This document shows positions 1 to 5,455 of a DNA stretch of 6,538 bases, piece by piece. Positions within the stretch are counted from its first letter, which is position 1. Each line of letters starts with the position of its first letter. Source of the DNA: JBEKCB01 sp052139675. Lineage in GTDB: Bacteria > Planctomycetota > Brocadiia > CAIUPP01. A program made the position numbers and the translations under genes. The notes under the pieces were generated by a model. It was given only the letters and a program-made list of their open reading frames with translations. It was not told the DNA's origin and made no database searches. Location of the stretch: assembly GCA_052139675.1 (NCBI GenBank), contig JBKQWE010000091.1, forward strand, positions 1-6,538, read 5' to 3'.

Positions 1-34
1 TCTCACACGCATTTCTTGAGTTATGCGTATGAGA
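1..34. repeat. Imperfect inverted repeat (hairpin) at window start
   Basis: Bases 1-12 (TCTCACACGCAT) and 23-34 (ATGCGTATGAGA) are reverse complements with one mismatch, separated by a 10-nt spacer. The mismatch is C-A in a + strand transcript but a G-U wobble in a - strand transcript, so the - strand RNA would fold into an unbroken 12-bp stem. The window starts exactly at the outer edge, so the stem may be longer. There is no following T run, so a simple intrinsic terminator is not supported. It could be a dispersed palindromic repeat or the tail of an upstream unit. Confidence 0.55.
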
Positions 35-54
35 CCCTTCGCTGCGCTCAGGGT
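34..54. repeat. Second imperfect palindrome adjoining the first
   Basis: ACCCT (34-38) pairs with AGGGT (50-54), and GC (41-42) pairs with GC (46-47) around a 3-nt loop. Two mismatched positions separate the paired blocks. The left arm begins on the last base of the preceding inverted repeat, so the two form one 54-base structured block. Its look (CCCTTCG...CTCAGGGTGAC) resembles short palindromes scattered between genes in many genomes, but one copy in this window cannot show dispersal. Confidence 0.4.
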
Positions 55-157
55 GACGAACTTGCACAAGGCGCGTTCTCAAGGGACTTTTGGCGCGGAT
101 AATGCAAGATAATTACGAAACACTACACTAAACACCAGGGATGAAAGGGTCGCGCCG

Positions 158-997
158 ATGGGCAAGCAACGCATGGCCAGCGAACTTCAGCAGCAGATCC
201 AGGCGGCCGCGAACGTCATCCGCACCTTCTGCAAGCGCAAGCCCTCCATCGGCATCATCCTCGGCACCGGCCTCGGGCGGCTGGCGGCCGACGTCAAGAA
301 GAGCGTCGTCATCCCCTACCGCGACATCCCGCATTTCCCGCGGACGACCGTGGCCACGCACGCCGGCGAACTGGTGATCGGCGAACTGGCCGGAAAGACC
401 GTCGCCACGCTCTCCGGCCGGTTCCACTATTACGAGGGGTACTCGATGCAGGAGATCACCCTTCCGGTGCGCGTCCTCAAGGCGATCGGCGCGAACACGC
501 TGGTGACCTCGGGCGCCTCCGGCGGCATGAACCCGCAGTACCGCCAGGGCGACCTGATGCTGATTGACGACCACATCAACCTGATGGGCGACAACCCGCT
601 CGTCGGGCCGAACGACGACTCGCTCGGCCCGCGCTACCCGGACCTCTGCCGGCCGTACGACCCGGCGCTGATCGAGCGCGCGCTCGACGCGGCGCTGAAG
701 ATGGGCATCCGCTGCCACACCGGCGTCTATGTCGCCGTCGCCGGCCCGAACCTGGAGACCCGCGCGGAGTACCGCTTCCTCCGCACCATCGGCGCGGACG
801 TCGTCGGCATGTCCGTCGTCCCCGAAGTGCTCGTCGCAGTCCACTCCGGCATGCGGGTGCTCGGCATGGCCGTCGTCACCGACCTGTGCCTGCCCGACGC
901 GCTCAAGCCCGCCGACATCGCCGAGATCGTCAAGGTCGCCAATGCCGCCGAGCGCAAAATGACCGCGATCGTCGAACGGGTCATCGCTCAGACGTGA
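158..997 (+). CDS. Purine nucleoside phosphorylase, trimeric PNP/MTAP family
   Basis: Cytoplasmic enzyme of purine salvage. The family cleaves purine (deoxy)nucleosides with phosphate to give free base and (deoxy)ribose-1-phosphate. The 279 residues fit the usual 270-290 for trimeric PNPs. Family landmarks are the phosphate loop GTGLG (36-40), His68 in THAGEL, Arg88/His90/Tyr92 in GRFHYYEGY, GASGGMNP (119-126, for the usual NAAGG), GDLMLIDDHINLMGDNPL (131-148), Glu200 in GPNLETRAEY and Met218 in VGMSVVPEV. The purine-recognition residue, Asn243 in human PNP, falls at Asp242 here (VVTDLC). The His257 counterpart is also not His. Asp at this point is the state seen in methylthioadenosine phosphorylases and favours 6-aminopurines, so adenosine or MTA may be a substrate (inference). 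ATG 158 has GAAAGGG (143-149) 8 nt upstream; Met6 (173) is a weaker alternative. The next gene starts 30 nt downstream. Confidence 0.93.
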   Translation: MGKQRMASELQQQIQAAANVIRTFCKRKPSIGIILGTGLGRLAADVKKSVVIPYRDIPHFPRTTVATHAGELVIGELAGKTVATLSGRFHYYEGYSMQEITLPVRVLKAIGANTLVTSGASGGMNPQYRQGDLMLIDDHINLMGDNPLVGPNDDSLGPRYPDLCRPYDPALIERALDAALKMGIRCHTGVYVAVAGPNLETRAEYRFLRTIGADVVGMSVVPEVLVAVHSGMRVLGMAVVTDLCLPDALKPADIAEIVKVANAAERKMTAIVERVIAQT

Positions 998-1013
998 CCG
1001 CAGAGCAGAACAT

Positions 1014-1022
1014 GGGGGAAGG
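1014..1022 (+). promoter_or_regulatory. Shine-Dalgarno deciding a GTG start
   Basis: GGGGGAAGG ends 5 nt before GTG 1028. It supports that start: the next ATG in frame (1158) would remove the whole N-terminal membrane segment. Confidence 0.65.
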
Positions 1023-1027
1023 CGAAC

Positions 1028-1474
1028 GTGGATCAGACCGCCTCGAGCCCGAGATACCCCCTGCGCGTAAGGATCGGGCTCGCGCTGGTCCTGGCTCTGC
1101 TTCTGCTGTCACAACTGGTTCTGATTATCAACCTGGCGCAGACACTGCCTTCGGCCATGGCGACCGAGAGCATGGCTCGCTATGAAAAGCGCTACGTCGA
1201 GGCGAGGAAAGTCCTGCCGCGCGTCGGCGTGATCGGCTATCTGGGCGAACCGCCGGGCAGCGGCGGCGTGACGCAGGGCCTGTATCAACGCCGCTACCAT
1301 ACGGCGGAATATATCCTGGCGCCCCTGGTCATCGCCGACTCCCTCGAGCCTGACCTCATACTCGGGAACTTTTTCTTCCCCCACGCCATGGAAAAGGCGA
1401 TCTCAGAGCATCACTTGATTGTGCTTTACGACTTCCGCAACGGCGTCTTCATCCTCCGCAAGGCAGGCTCATGA
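1028..1474 (+). CDS. Small single-anchor membrane protein, partner of the downstream GT-C-like pair
   Basis: 148 residues from a GTG start; I do not recognise a named family. Arg13 and Arg15 precede one strong hydrophobic helix at about 16-38, so the predicted topology is N-terminus inside with a domain of about 105 residues outside the cytoplasmic membrane. The outer domain is compact: GVIGYLGEP (67-75), a Tyr-rich stretch with YILAPLVI (95-102), LILGNFF (110-116) and a terminal DFRNGVFILR (135-144). From memory, short proteins ending in a GNGV-like motif accompany polytopic glycosyltransferase-like genes elsewhere. Its TGA overlaps the next start by 4 bp (ATGA), so the products should be made together. 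A role as an extracytoplasmic subunit of those membrane proteins is inference. It lacks a lipobox and any visible catalytic motif. Confidence 0.75.
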   Translation: MDQTASSPRYPLRVRIGLALVLALLLLSQLVLIINLAQTLPSAMATESMARYEKRYVEARKVLPRVGVIGYLGEPPGSGGVTQGLYQRRYHTAEYILAPLVIADSLEPDLILGNFFFPHAMEKAISEHHLIVLYDFRNGVFILRKAGS

Positions 1475-2880
1475 TGGCCGGCTTGATTCTGTCGTCCGCG
1501 CTGGCGCTGCTGATGGGGATGGCGATTGTAACGCTCCTGTGGCCGCGCCGGCGGCTGCGGGCCGGCCTGTTGATGAAAGCATCGCTGGCGACCGGCCTGG
1601 GACTGGGAGCGACTTCCTGCCTGTGGTTTCTCGGCTTGGCGGCGGCGCCCGGCCATCTCGACAACCTGCCCGTTGCAGAGATCGTTGTCCTCGCGGTCCT
1701 CGTGACTTGCGCAGTCCTTCGGCACCGGCCCCAAAAATCAGCGCTCGCCGGTTTGAAGGAGACGGCCCCGTGGACGCTCGCCGCGCCGGCGGCGGCCCTC
1801 GCGGTCTTCCTGGTGGGCGCGGCCGTGTTCGCCCTGGACTCGGCGCGCGAGCCGCACGGCGGCTGGGACGCGTGGAGCGTGCAGAACCTCCACGCCCGTT
1901 TCCTCTATCGAGGCGGCGAGCAATGGACCGATCTCTTTTCGAAACCGCTGACCTGGTCGTCGCTGGACTACCCGCTGCTGCTCCCGCTCTCCGTCACGCG
2001 CAGTTGGGTCTTCGCCGGCGGCGAAACCGTCGCGGGGCCCATCCTGGTCGCCTTCGTTTTCATGGCGGGGGTTTGCCTGCTGCTTTACTCCGGCCTTGCG
2101 CTTCTGCGCGGAAGGCCGGCCGCCTCGCTGGCCGTCATCGTGCTGGCCGGCACTCCTTTCTTCATCGGCCATGCGGCCGCGCAATACGCCGACGTCCCGC
2201 TGGCCTTCTTCTACCTGGCGACGCTGGTCCTGCTTTGCCTGGCGGAGCGGGAGAGCGCAGGCGGCCGCGGACTCCTCGCGCTGGCCGGGTTGGCCTGCGG
2301 CATGGCGGCCTGGACGAAGAACGAGGGGCTGCTTTTCATCATCTGCGTCCTGCTGCCGAGGATCTGGATTTCGATCAGGCGGTCCGGTCCGCGAACCTGC
2401 TGGAGATGGATGTGGCCGTTCCTCGCCGGATTGGCGCCGGTGCTGCTGATCGTGCTGTTCTTCAAGGCCCGATACGCTCCGCCCAATGAGATCGTCGGCC
2501 CGGCCGGCCGCGCATTCGCCCTGCAAGGGATCCTGACGCCGTCGAGATACGCCGTCATCGGGAAATGGTTCCTCAAGCAGGCCTTCACATTCGGGCGATG
2601 GGAGGACCTGCGCTTCATCCCGGTCAGCCCCGTGCCGCTGCTCCTGGGCGCGCTGGTCCTGTTCGGGATCCGGCCGGAGGCCAAGGGACTTCAAGGCCCC
2701 GCGGCGGCCGCCTGGACGCTCGGCCTGACTTTCGCCGGTTACTTTTTCATTTTCCTGATCACCCCCAATTCGCTCGATTGGCAACTGACCACCGCCGGCG
2801 GGCGTCTCCTGCTGCAGCTCTGGCCCGCCGCGCTCTTTGTCCTTTTCACGGCTTTACGCAATCCCCTGGAAGGCTCATGA
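1471..2880 (+). CDS. Polytopic membrane protein, GT-C glycosyltransferase-like (tandem copy A)
   Basis: 469 residues with about 12-13 hydrophobic segments (near 3-24, 34-58, 67-84, 101-121, 187-212, 217-236, 240-257, 266-281, 287-299, 315-332, 385-400, 412-431, 445-462). The longest extramembrane loop (about 122-186) carries WDAW (132-135), NLHARFLYRGGEQW (139-152) and DYPLLLP (166-172). TKNEGLLF (282-289) sits before the ninth segment. This pattern resembles uncharacterised PMT/ArnT-like (GT39, GT-C fold) proteins that use lipid-linked sugars on the outer face of the membrane. Family assignment is from memory, and no catalytic Asp is proven; Asp133 or Asp166 are candidates. Starts at ATGATG 1471, overlapping the previous stop by 4 bp. 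Compared with copy B it has Gln138 for Trp and Ser164-Leu165 for His-Pro, changes in otherwise preserved loop motifs. Confidence 0.8.
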   Translation: MMAGLILSSALALLMGMAIVTLLWPRRRLRAGLLMKASLATGLGLGATSCLWFLGLAAAPGHLDNLPVAEIVVLAVLVTCAVLRHRPQKSALAGLKETAPWTLAAPAAALAVFLVGAAVFALDSAREPHGGWDAWSVQNLHARFLYRGGEQWTDLFSKPLTWSSLDYPLLLPLSVTRSWVFAGGETVAGPILVAFVFMAGVCLLLYSGLALLRGRPAASLAVIVLAGTPFFIGHAAAQYADVPLAFFYLATLVLLCLAERESAGGRGLLALAGLACGMAAWTKNEGLLFIICVLLPRIWISIRRSGPRTCWRWMWPFLAGLAPVLLIVLFFKARYAPPNEIVGPAGRAFALQGILTPSRYAVIGKWFLKQAFTFGRWEDLRFIPVSPVPLLLGALVLFGIRPEAKGLQGPAAAAWTLGLTFAGYFFIFLITPNSLDWQLTTAGGRLLLQLWPAALFVLFTALRNPLEGS

Positions 2881-4282
2881 TGCCCGGCTTGATTTTGTCG
2901 TTCGCGCTGGCGCTGCTGACGGGGATGGCGACGGTAACGCTCCTGTGGCCGCACCGGCGGCTGCAGGCCGACCTGTTGGTGAAAGCATCTCTGGCGACCG
3001 GCCTGGGACTGGGAGCGACCTCCTGCCTGTCGTTTCTCTATCTGCTGGCGGCGCCCGGCCATCTCGGCAACCTGCCCGTAGCGGAGATCGTTGTTCTCGC
3101 GGTCCTCGTGACTTGCGCAGTCCTTCGGCACTCGCCCGAAAAATCGGCGCTCGCCGGTTTGAAGGAGACGGGCCCGTGGACGCTCGCCGCGCCGATGGCG
3201 GCCCTTGCGGTCTTCCTGGTGGGCGCGGCGACGTTCGCCCTGGCCTCAGCGTGCTGGCCCCACGGCGACTGGGATGCGTGGAGCGCGTGGAACCTCCATG
3301 CCCGCTTCTTATACCGAGGCGGCGAACAATGGACCGGCCTTTTCGCGGAACCCCTGAAATGGTCGCATCCGGACTACCCGCTGCTGCTCCCGGCCTCGGT
3401 CATGCGCAGTTGGGTCTTTGCCGGCGGCGAAACCGTTGCGGGTCCCATCCTGGTCGCCTTCGTTTTTGCGGCAGGCATAGTCCTGCTCCTTTACTCAGGC
3501 CTTGCGCTTCTGCGCGGAAAGCTGCGCGCCTCCGTGGCCGCGATGGTGCTGGTCGGCACTCCTTTTTTCATGGGGCACGCGGCCGCGCAATACGCCGACG
3601 TCCCCCTGGCGTTCTTCTATCTCGCGACGCTGGTCCTCCTTTGCCTGGCGGATCGGGAGAGCGCAGACAGCCGCGGACTCCTCGCGCTGGCCGGGTTGGC
3701 CTGCGGCATGGCGGCCTGGACGAAGAACGAGGGGCTGCTTTTCATGGCCTGCATCCTGCTCGCGAGGACCTGGACTTCGGCCAGGACCTCCGGCGTTAGA
3801 GCCTGCTGGAGCCGGATGCGGCCGTTGCTCGCCGGCTTGTTGCCGGTCGCGCTGATCATCCTGTTCTTCAAGATCGCATACGCTCCGCCCAATGACATCC
3901 TGGGTCCGGCCGGCCGCGCATCCGCCTTGGAAAGGGTCCTGACGCCCTCGAGGTACGCGACCATTGGCGAATGGTTCCTCAAAGAGGCTTTCGCCTTCGG
4001 CCGATGGGAGGAACTGCCCTTCATCCCGGTCAGCCCTGTGCCGCTGCTGCTGGGCGCGCTGGTCCTTTTCGGGATCAAGCCGGATGCGAGGCGGCTACCA
4101 GGGCCCGCGACGGCCGCCTGGACGCTCGCCCTGACTCTGGCGGGTTACTTTTTCATTTTCCTGATCACGCCCAATACCCTGGAGTGGCAACTGAGTTCCG
4201 CCGGCGGGCGTCTCTTGATTCAGCTCTGGCCGAGCGCTCTCTTCGTCTTCTTCATGGTCATACGCGATCCGCTTTCGGATAG
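1471..4282 (+). repeat. Tandem gene duplication, unit 1406 bp
   Basis: The second copy is offset from the first by exactly 1406 bases with no insertion or deletion across the coding alignment. The shared block begins at AGGCTCATGATG (1465-1476 and 2871-2882), so the repeat unit carries its own ATGA coupling junction. Similarity fades in the last few codons. The longest identical run I found is 76 bases (2264-2339 and 3670-3745). Confidence 0.9.
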
Positions 4283-4292
4283 TTTGGCGTAA
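2877..4292 (+). CDS. Polytopic membrane protein, GT-C glycosyltransferase-like (tandem copy B)
   Basis: 471 residues, aligning with copy A over 469 positions without a gap at about 79% identity (97 differences by hand count). It shares the same membrane layout and loop motifs: WDAW (132-135), Trp138, HPDYPLLLP (164-172) and TKNEGLLF (282-289). HPDYP and the third loop Trp look like the ancestral form, so this copy may keep the original function (inference). The frame is open further upstream, but the start is set at ATG 2877 because it matches the start of copy A (AGGCTCATGATG in both) and overlaps the copy A stop by 4 bp. Likely role as for copy A: sugar transfer from a lipid carrier outside the cytoplasmic membrane; the acceptor is unknown. 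The C-terminus is two residues longer (ending DSLA) and the gene stops at TAA, 26 nt before the UPF0280 start. Confidence 0.8.
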   Translation: MMPGLILSFALALLTGMATVTLLWPHRRLQADLLVKASLATGLGLGATSCLSFLYLLAAPGHLGNLPVAEIVVLAVLVTCAVLRHSPEKSALAGLKETGPWTLAAPMAALAVFLVGAATFALASACWPHGDWDAWSAWNLHARFLYRGGEQWTGLFAEPLKWSHPDYPLLLPASVMRSWVFAGGETVAGPILVAFVFAAGIVLLLYSGLALLRGKLRASVAAMVLVGTPFFMGHAAAQYADVPLAFFYLATLVLLCLADRESADSRGLLALAGLACGMAAWTKNEGLLFMACILLARTWTSARTSGVRACWSRMRPLLAGLLPVALIILFFKIAYAPPNDILGPAGRASALERVLTPSRYATIGEWFLKEAFAFGRWEELPFIPVSPVPLLLGALVLFGIKPDARRLPGPATAAWTLALTLAGYFFIFLITPNTLEWQLSSAGGRLLIQLWPSALFVFFMVIRDPLSDSLA

Positions 4293-4310
4293 TCTCCACT
4301 TTCGTCGGAT

Positions 4311-4314
4311 GGAG
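4311..4314 (+). promoter_or_regulatory. Shine-Dalgarno for the TTG start of UPF0280
   Basis: GGAG ends 4 nt before TTG 4319, within GGATGGAG (4307-4314). The frame is open only from 4283 and offers no ATG or GTG before conserved sequence begins. The ATG at 4309 belongs to another frame. Confidence 0.5.
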
Positions 4315-4318
4315 TCCC

Positions 4319-5053
4319 TTGGTCCCCGATTCGCATCAAGCTCGGTTTTACCGCGACTGGGTCGCGAAGTCCGGCCTGGTGAGTTTCCAAGTCGCCATCC
4401 GCGAGAGCGACCTGATGATCCGCGCGCACCGGGACCTGCGCCACCGGGCCGCGGACCTCACGCAGCAGGCCCGCGACGAGATCGAGCGGGAAATCCGCCG
4501 CCGCCCCGTCTTCCGCACGAGCCTGGCGCCGCTGCCGATGCCGGTCCGCACCGGGCCGGTCGTCCGCGCCATGATCGAATCGGGCCGCGCCTGCGATGTC
4601 GGCCCCATGGCCGCCGTCGCCGGCGCCGTCGCGCAGTTCGTCGGCGAGGGGCTGCTCCGCTGGACGCCGGAAGTGATCGTGGAGAACGGCGGCGACATCT
4701 ACCTGAAGATGGACCGCCCCGTCGAGATGGGCCTGTACGCCGGCGAGCACTCGCCCTACACCGGCGAGATCAAGCTGAAGGTGAACCCCGCCGGCGGAGC
4801 GCTCGGCGTCTGCACCTCGTCGGGCACGGTCGGGCACAGCCTGTCGTTCGGCCGCTCGGACGCCATCGTCTGCGTCGCCGCCGGCGCCGCCCTGGCCGAC
4901 GCCGCCGCCACCGCCATCGGCAACCGCATCCTGTCGCCGGAGGACGTGGAGAAAACGCTGCGCGAGGAGCAGCAACGCGGCCTGCTCAAGGGATTGCTCA
5001 TCACCATCGGCGGGCGGATGGGGGCATTCGGCGAGATCGAGATACTGCGCTGA
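4319..5053 (+). CDS. UPF0280 family protein (ApbE/FAD-transferase-like fold)
   Basis: 244 residues, the normal size for UPF0280. The N-terminal FYRDWV...LVSFQVAIRESDLMI (10-34) is typical of the family. GRACDVGPMAAVAGAVAQ (89-106) follows. VENGGDIYL (121-129) parallels the GGDI turn of ApbE flavin transferases. CTSSGTVGHSLSFGRSD (165-181) and LADAAATAIGN (192-202) parallel the ApbE SG...H and Asp-Ala-x-x-Thr metal/FAD motifs. The reaction and substrate of UPF0280 are not known to me; a flavin or related cofactor role is inference from the fold. There is no signal peptide, so unlike most ApbE proteins it should be cytoplasmic. Starts at TTG with GGAG just upstream, 26 nt after copy B, and is probably the last gene of the unit. 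No clear hairpin-plus-T terminator follows. Confidence 0.88.
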   Translation: MVPDSHQARFYRDWVAKSGLVSFQVAIRESDLMIRAHRDLRHRAADLTQQARDEIEREIRRRPVFRTSLAPLPMPVRTGPVVRAMIESGRACDVGPMAAVAGAVAQFVGEGLLRWTPEVIVENGGDIYLKMDRPVEMGLYAGEHSPYTGEIKLKVNPAGGALGVCTSSGTVGHSLSFGRSDAIVCVAAGAALADAAATAIGNRILSPEDVEKTLREEQQRGLLKGLLITIGGRMGAFGEIEILR

Positions 5054-5068
5054 GTCCGCCGCATCCCC

Positions 5069-5098
5069 GAATTATATAAGATGTTTTATAAATTGTTT
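5069..5098. other. AT-rich patch next to parS-like site
   Basis: 26 of 30 bases are A or T, with no C, in a strongly GC-rich setting. TATAA (5075-5079) and TTATA (5086-5090) form a weak inverted repeat. On the - strand, 5071-5076 reads TATAAT, but no good -35 box lies at the right distance. Its last five bases overlap the start of the parS-like site. Confidence 0.5.
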
Positions 5099-5109
5099 CA
5101 CGTGGAACA
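5094..5109. promoter_or_regulatory. parS: parS-like ParB-binding site
   Basis: TGTTTCACGTGGAACA is a 16-bp near-palindrome with one asymmetric pair. Read on the - strand it is TGTTCCACGTGAAACA, which fits the chromosomal parS consensus TGTTNCACGTGAAACA (Bacillus Spo0J/ParB) at every fixed position. In the known system, ParB binds such a site, spreads with CTP and loads SMC near the origin. The site is intergenic, as many parS sites are, 40 bases after the UPF0280 stop. No parA, parB, gidA/gidB or dnaA is visible here, so the link to ParB is inferred from the sequence alone. Confidence 0.75.
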
Positions 5110-5126
5110 ATCAGAGTCTTTCTGAT
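5110..5126. repeat. Small perfect hairpin abutting parS
   Basis: ATCAGA (5110-5115) and TCTGAT (5121-5126) are perfect inverted repeats around GTCTT. It starts on the base after the parS-like site. The stem is only 6 bp and no T run follows, so a terminator role is not supported. Confidence 0.4.
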
Positions 5127-5150
5127 CGCGTGCCCCTGCCATGTCGCCAT

Positions 5151-5211
5151 AATGATGCCACAACGGTCCGCAATGATGCCGGATAGCCCGCGCTGAGCCT
5201 GCAATGATGCC
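5151..5211 (+). repeat. Three direct repeats of AATGATGCC
   Basis: Identical 9-mers lie at 5151-5159, 5172-5180 and 5203-5211. The last two extend to GCAATGATGCC (5170-5180, 5201-5211). Start-to-start distances are 21 and 31 bases, close to two and three helical turns, which would put all copies on one face of the DNA. They are not codon-phased with each other (31 is not a multiple of three), so they are not a protein repeat. They could be an array of protein-binding sites or iteron-like copies; the binder is unknown. Confidence 0.6.
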
Positions 5212-5377
5212 CTCCATTGACGCACCCGCGAGAGGACGCTGAAAAAGCAAAAAGCAGAAAACAAATTCGCCAACCCCATTTGAAAAAACGAACCCAATCG
5301 CCGACCGCAACCAGGAACAACCCAAAGCAGCCGGCGACCAGTCCCACCTGGTGCATTTCCGGCTCACGCGCACTTCA

Positions 5378-5389
5378 TTCCAGCTGGAA
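5378..5389. repeat. Perfect 12-bp palindrome
   Basis: TTCCAGCTGGAA is fully self-complementary and ends 8 bases before the first base of the insertion sequence. It could be an operator or a chance palindrome; nothing in the window decides. Confidence 0.35.
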
Positions 5390-5397
5390 GCACTCTA

Positions 5398-5409
5398 GTG
5401 TAGTGCGTC
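5398..5409 (+). repeat. Left terminal inverted repeat of the IS
   Basis: GTGTAGTGCGTC, matching the right end GTGTGGTGCGTC (read inward) except at position 5. The match fades after position 12. Confidence 0.85.
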
Positions 5410-5418
5410 AGATATACC

Positions 5419-5447
5419 TTGACATATAGCAGGGCATCCTGTACAAT
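5419..5447 (+). promoter_or_regulatory. Sigma70-type promoter of the transposase
   Basis: A perfect -35 TTGACA (5419-5424) and a -10 TACAAT (5442-5447, one base from consensus) are separated by 17 nt. The start of transcription should fall at about 5453-5456, at or next to the transposase ATG (5456). There is therefore no room for a Shine-Dalgarno, and a leaderless mRNA is expected. Confidence 0.75.
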
Positions 5448-5455
5448 GCGCCGGC

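Larger units (their letters stand above)
5054..5395. other. Intergenic region with partition-like and repeat signals, no convincing gene
   Basis: This 342-base stretch between the UPF0280 stop and the insertion sequence has short open frames on both strands, but none has a credible start signal or a recognisable product. In order it holds an AT-rich patch, a parS-like site, a 6-bp hairpin, three AATGATGCC repeats, an A-rich stretch near 5240-5290 and a 12-bp palindrome. Base composition is lower in GC than the genes beside it. Confidence 0.7.

Noticed and set aside
98..113. Two GATAAT boxes upstream of the PNP gene as a possible promoter
   Set aside because: They resemble -10 boxes, but no convincing -35 hexamer lies 16-18 nt upstream of either. 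Not strong enough to list.
1738..2784. Long antisense open frame opposite copy A (348 codons), and similar long - strand frames at 128-844, 4220-4975 and 5408-6457
   Set aside because: They lie opposite well-supported genes in GC-rich DNA, have low-complexity Arg/Gly/Ala-rich products and no family motifs. They are expected shadows of the + strand codon pattern.
2565..2876. In-frame upstream extension of copy B to about 2565
   Set aside because: It would overlap the end of copy A in another frame and encodes non-hydrophobic Arg/Pro-rich sequence. The ATG at 2877 matches the duplicated start of copy A.
5071..5099. - strand promoter using TATAAT (5071-5076) with parS as the -35 region
   Set aside because: The -35 candidate GAAACA matches the consensus at only three of six bases and the transcript would point into the 3' end of UPF0280.
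5110..5126. Hairpin as the operon terminator
   Set aside because: The 6-bp stem is AT-containing and lacks a T run on either strand.
5151..5211. CRISPR array or tandem minisatellite
   Set aside because: Only three 9-bp units with unequal 12- and 22-base gaps; far too short for CRISPR repeats.
5111..5356. - strand frame with a hydrophobic stretch in the intergenic region
   Set aside because: It has two alternative overlapping frames, no ribosome site, a tail crossing the repeat array, and no recognisable homology.
5217..5429. + strand 70-codon frame
   Set aside because: It has a non-ATG start without a Shine-Dalgarno, a low-complexity polar product, and runs into the IS left end and its promoter.
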